Assembly: GCA_947632295.1 (NCBI GenBank)
Contig: CANROQ010000062.1
Location: forward strand, 1-5,506
Direction: 5' to 3'
Source of the DNA: an uncultured Bacilli bacterium
GTDB taxonomy: Bacteria > Bacillota_I > Bacilli_A > RF39 > UBA660
DNA: 5,506 nt
Shown: positions 4,970 to 5,506 of the stretch, one piece after another
Layout of the letters: the number at the start of each line of letters is the position of its first letter
How positions within the stretch are numbered: the first letter of the stretch is position 1
The notes under the pieces: generated by a model
What the model was told of the DNA's origin: nothing
The model's input: only the letters and a program-made list of their open reading frames with translations
The model's database searches: none
Translations under genes and position numbers: made by a program

Positions 4970-4997
4970 GTATAAAATATCCCCTTTTTTATATAAT
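4970..4997 (+). promoter_or_regulatory. Candidate sigma-E promoter of spoIIID
   Basis: GTATAAA (4970-4976) fits six of seven positions of the sigma-E -35 KMATAWW. After 13 bases, TATATAAT (4990-4997) fits seven of eight of the -10 CATAYAHT. The predicted start is near 5004, within the ribosome binding region. TATAAT (4992-4997) could also serve sigma-A but lacks a -35. Sigma-E control of spoIIID is established in B. subtilis. Confidence 0.5.
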
Positions 4998-5009
4998 TTA
5001 CTAAAGGGG
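4981..5009 (+). promoter_or_regulatory. Inverted repeat pairing with the spoIIID ribosome binding site
   Basis: CCCCTTT (4981-4987) is complementary to AAAGGGG (5003-5009), the Shine-Dalgarno region of spoIIID, with a 15-base loop. The seven-pair stem has four G-C pairs and would hide the ribosome site. It can form only in RNA starting upstream of 4981, such as read-through from spoIIQ. A transcript from the candidate sigma-E promoter would begin after the first arm and be free. Confidence 0.55.
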
Positions 5010-5016
5010 TGTAGAG

Positions 5017-5274
5017 ATGAATTCTGCTATTTCACAAAGAGTTAAAAATGAGGCTCTTTACATTATTGATACTGAAAAAACAATAAGGGAGATTGCAGCA
5101 ATATTTAAAGTTTCTAAAAGTACAGTTCATAAAGATTTACATGAGCGACTTTTAAATATAGATGAAAAATTATTTAAAAAAGTTAAAAAAATTTTAAAAT
5201 ATCATACTGATATTCGTCATATACGAGGTGGTGAGTCAACTCGCAATAAATATTTGAAACAAAAATATAGTTAG
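5017..5274 (+). CDS. spoIIID: SpoIIID, mother-cell sporulation transcription regulator
   Basis: An 85-residue DNA-binding protein (93 in B. subtilis) that works in the mother cell after sigma-E. It represses part of the sigma-E regulon and activates genes including sigK. The helix-turn-helix is at about residues 22-44 (TIREIAAIFKVSKSTVHKDL), with the hallmark VSKSTVHKDLxERL shared almost exactly with B. subtilis. A helix at 50-62 follows, then the basic DNA-contact segment IRHIRGGESTRNKYLKQKY (66-84), matching IRHLRGGEATKLKYKK. The shorter length is only the loss of a few C-terminal residues. The ribosome site AAAGGGG (5003-5009) is seven bases before ATG 5017. The gene is 12 bases before mbl, as in Bacillus and many clostridia, so some co-transcription is likely. 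Confidence 0.96.
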   Translation: MNSAISQRVKNEALYIIDTEKTIREIAAIFKVSKSTVHKDLHERLLNIDEKLFKKVKKILKYHTDIRHIRGGESTRNKYLKQKYS

Positions 5275-5286
5275 AAAGGAATTATT

Positions 5287-5506
5287 ATGTTTGCAAAAGA
5301 TATAGGAATAGATTTAGGAACGGCTAATGTTTTAATATATGTTAAGGGTCAGGGAATTGTTTTAAATGAACCTAGTGTTGTAGCCATTGATTCAGAAACG
5401 CGTAAACCACTAGCAGTTGGTAGAGAAGCACATGAAATGTTAGGAAGAACGCCTGGTAAAGTTAATGCGATAAGGCCATTAAAAGATGGTGTCATTGCCG
5501 ATTTTG
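5287..5506 (+). CDS. mbl: Mbl, MreB-like actin homologue (5' part, runs off the window)
   Basis: The first 73 codons are present. Mbl polymerises under the membrane and guides lateral wall synthesis with the elongation machinery. MFAKDIGIDLGTANVLIYVK contains the first phosphate-binding loop (DLGTANV, residues 9-15) of the actin ATPase fold. GIVLNEPSVVAID (23-35), LAVGREAHEMLGRTPG (42-57) and IRPLKDGVIADF (62-73) complete the N-terminal MreB signature. The MFAkDIGIDLGTANVLI start and adjacency to spoIIID favour Mbl over MreB proper, which normally lies with mreC and mreD. ATG 5287 has AAAGGA (5275-5280) six bases upstream, just after the spoIIID stop. Other MreB paralogues cannot be excluded from 73 residues. 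Confidence 0.93.
   Translation, partial: MFAKDIGIDLGTANVLIYVKGQGIVLNEPSVVAIDSETRKPLAVGREAHEMLGRTPGKVNAIRPLKDGVIADF

Noticed and set aside
1..5506. CRISPR array, transposon, attachment site, tRNA or rRNA
   Set aside because: No regularly spaced direct repeats, transposase or integrase frames, or folded tRNA-like or rRNA-like sequence seen on either strand.

Overview
The window is AT-rich (roughly a quarter to 30% G+C by eye) and comes from a low-GC Gram-positive bacterium that carries endospore genes. This rests on recognisable SpoIID, SpoIIQ, SpoIIID and Mbl proteins, a YwzB-like DUF1146 protein, a lipobox lipoprotein and purine-rich Shine-Dalgarno sites. Gene order and composition point to Bacillota, class Bacilli in the broad sense (Erysipelotrichales or RF39-like rather than Bacillus itself). 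I cannot name the species. All tryptophans I checked are TGG, and none of the ten visible stop codons is TGA.

Left half (1-2570), lineage-specific genes: the last codons of an unidentified gene (1-50) end in a terminator. Next come a lipoprotein gene (80-868) and a convergent XRE-type repressor gene on the minus strand (887-1171). That regulator is divergent from a small four-helix membrane protein (1252-1557). The 80-bp gap between them carries an inverted repeat over the regulator's ribosome binding site and a plausible sigma-A promoter for the membrane protein. A surface protein (1693-2556) follows, with a signal peptide, an Asn/Ser/Thr-rich stalk, an NPKT motif, one membrane helix and a basic tail, as in sortase substrates.

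Right half (2600-5506), conserved: rpiB overlaps a DUF1146 membrane-protein gene, followed by spoIID, spoIIQ, spoIIID and the start of mbl. From memory, B. subtilis has the same relative order (rpiB, the atp region, ywzB, murAA, spoIID, spoIIQ, spoIIID, mbl) spread over a much longer stretch, so this looks like a condensed version. SpoIID (mother-cell lytic transglycosylase) and SpoIIQ (forespore M23-like protein) act across the septum during engulfment. SpoIIID is the mother-cell switch regulator and Mbl an actin-like cell-shape protein. Compartment-specific promoter candidates fit these roles: sigma-E-like before spoIID and spoIIID, sigma-F-like before spoIIQ.

Most notable details: an inverted repeat that would hide the spoIIID ribosome binding site only in transcripts entering from spoIIQ; a SpoIIQ in which all three usual zinc-ligand positions appear changed; an RpiB with Asp at the ring-opening His position; and a repeated layout in which the stop codon lies inside the terminator inverted repeat.
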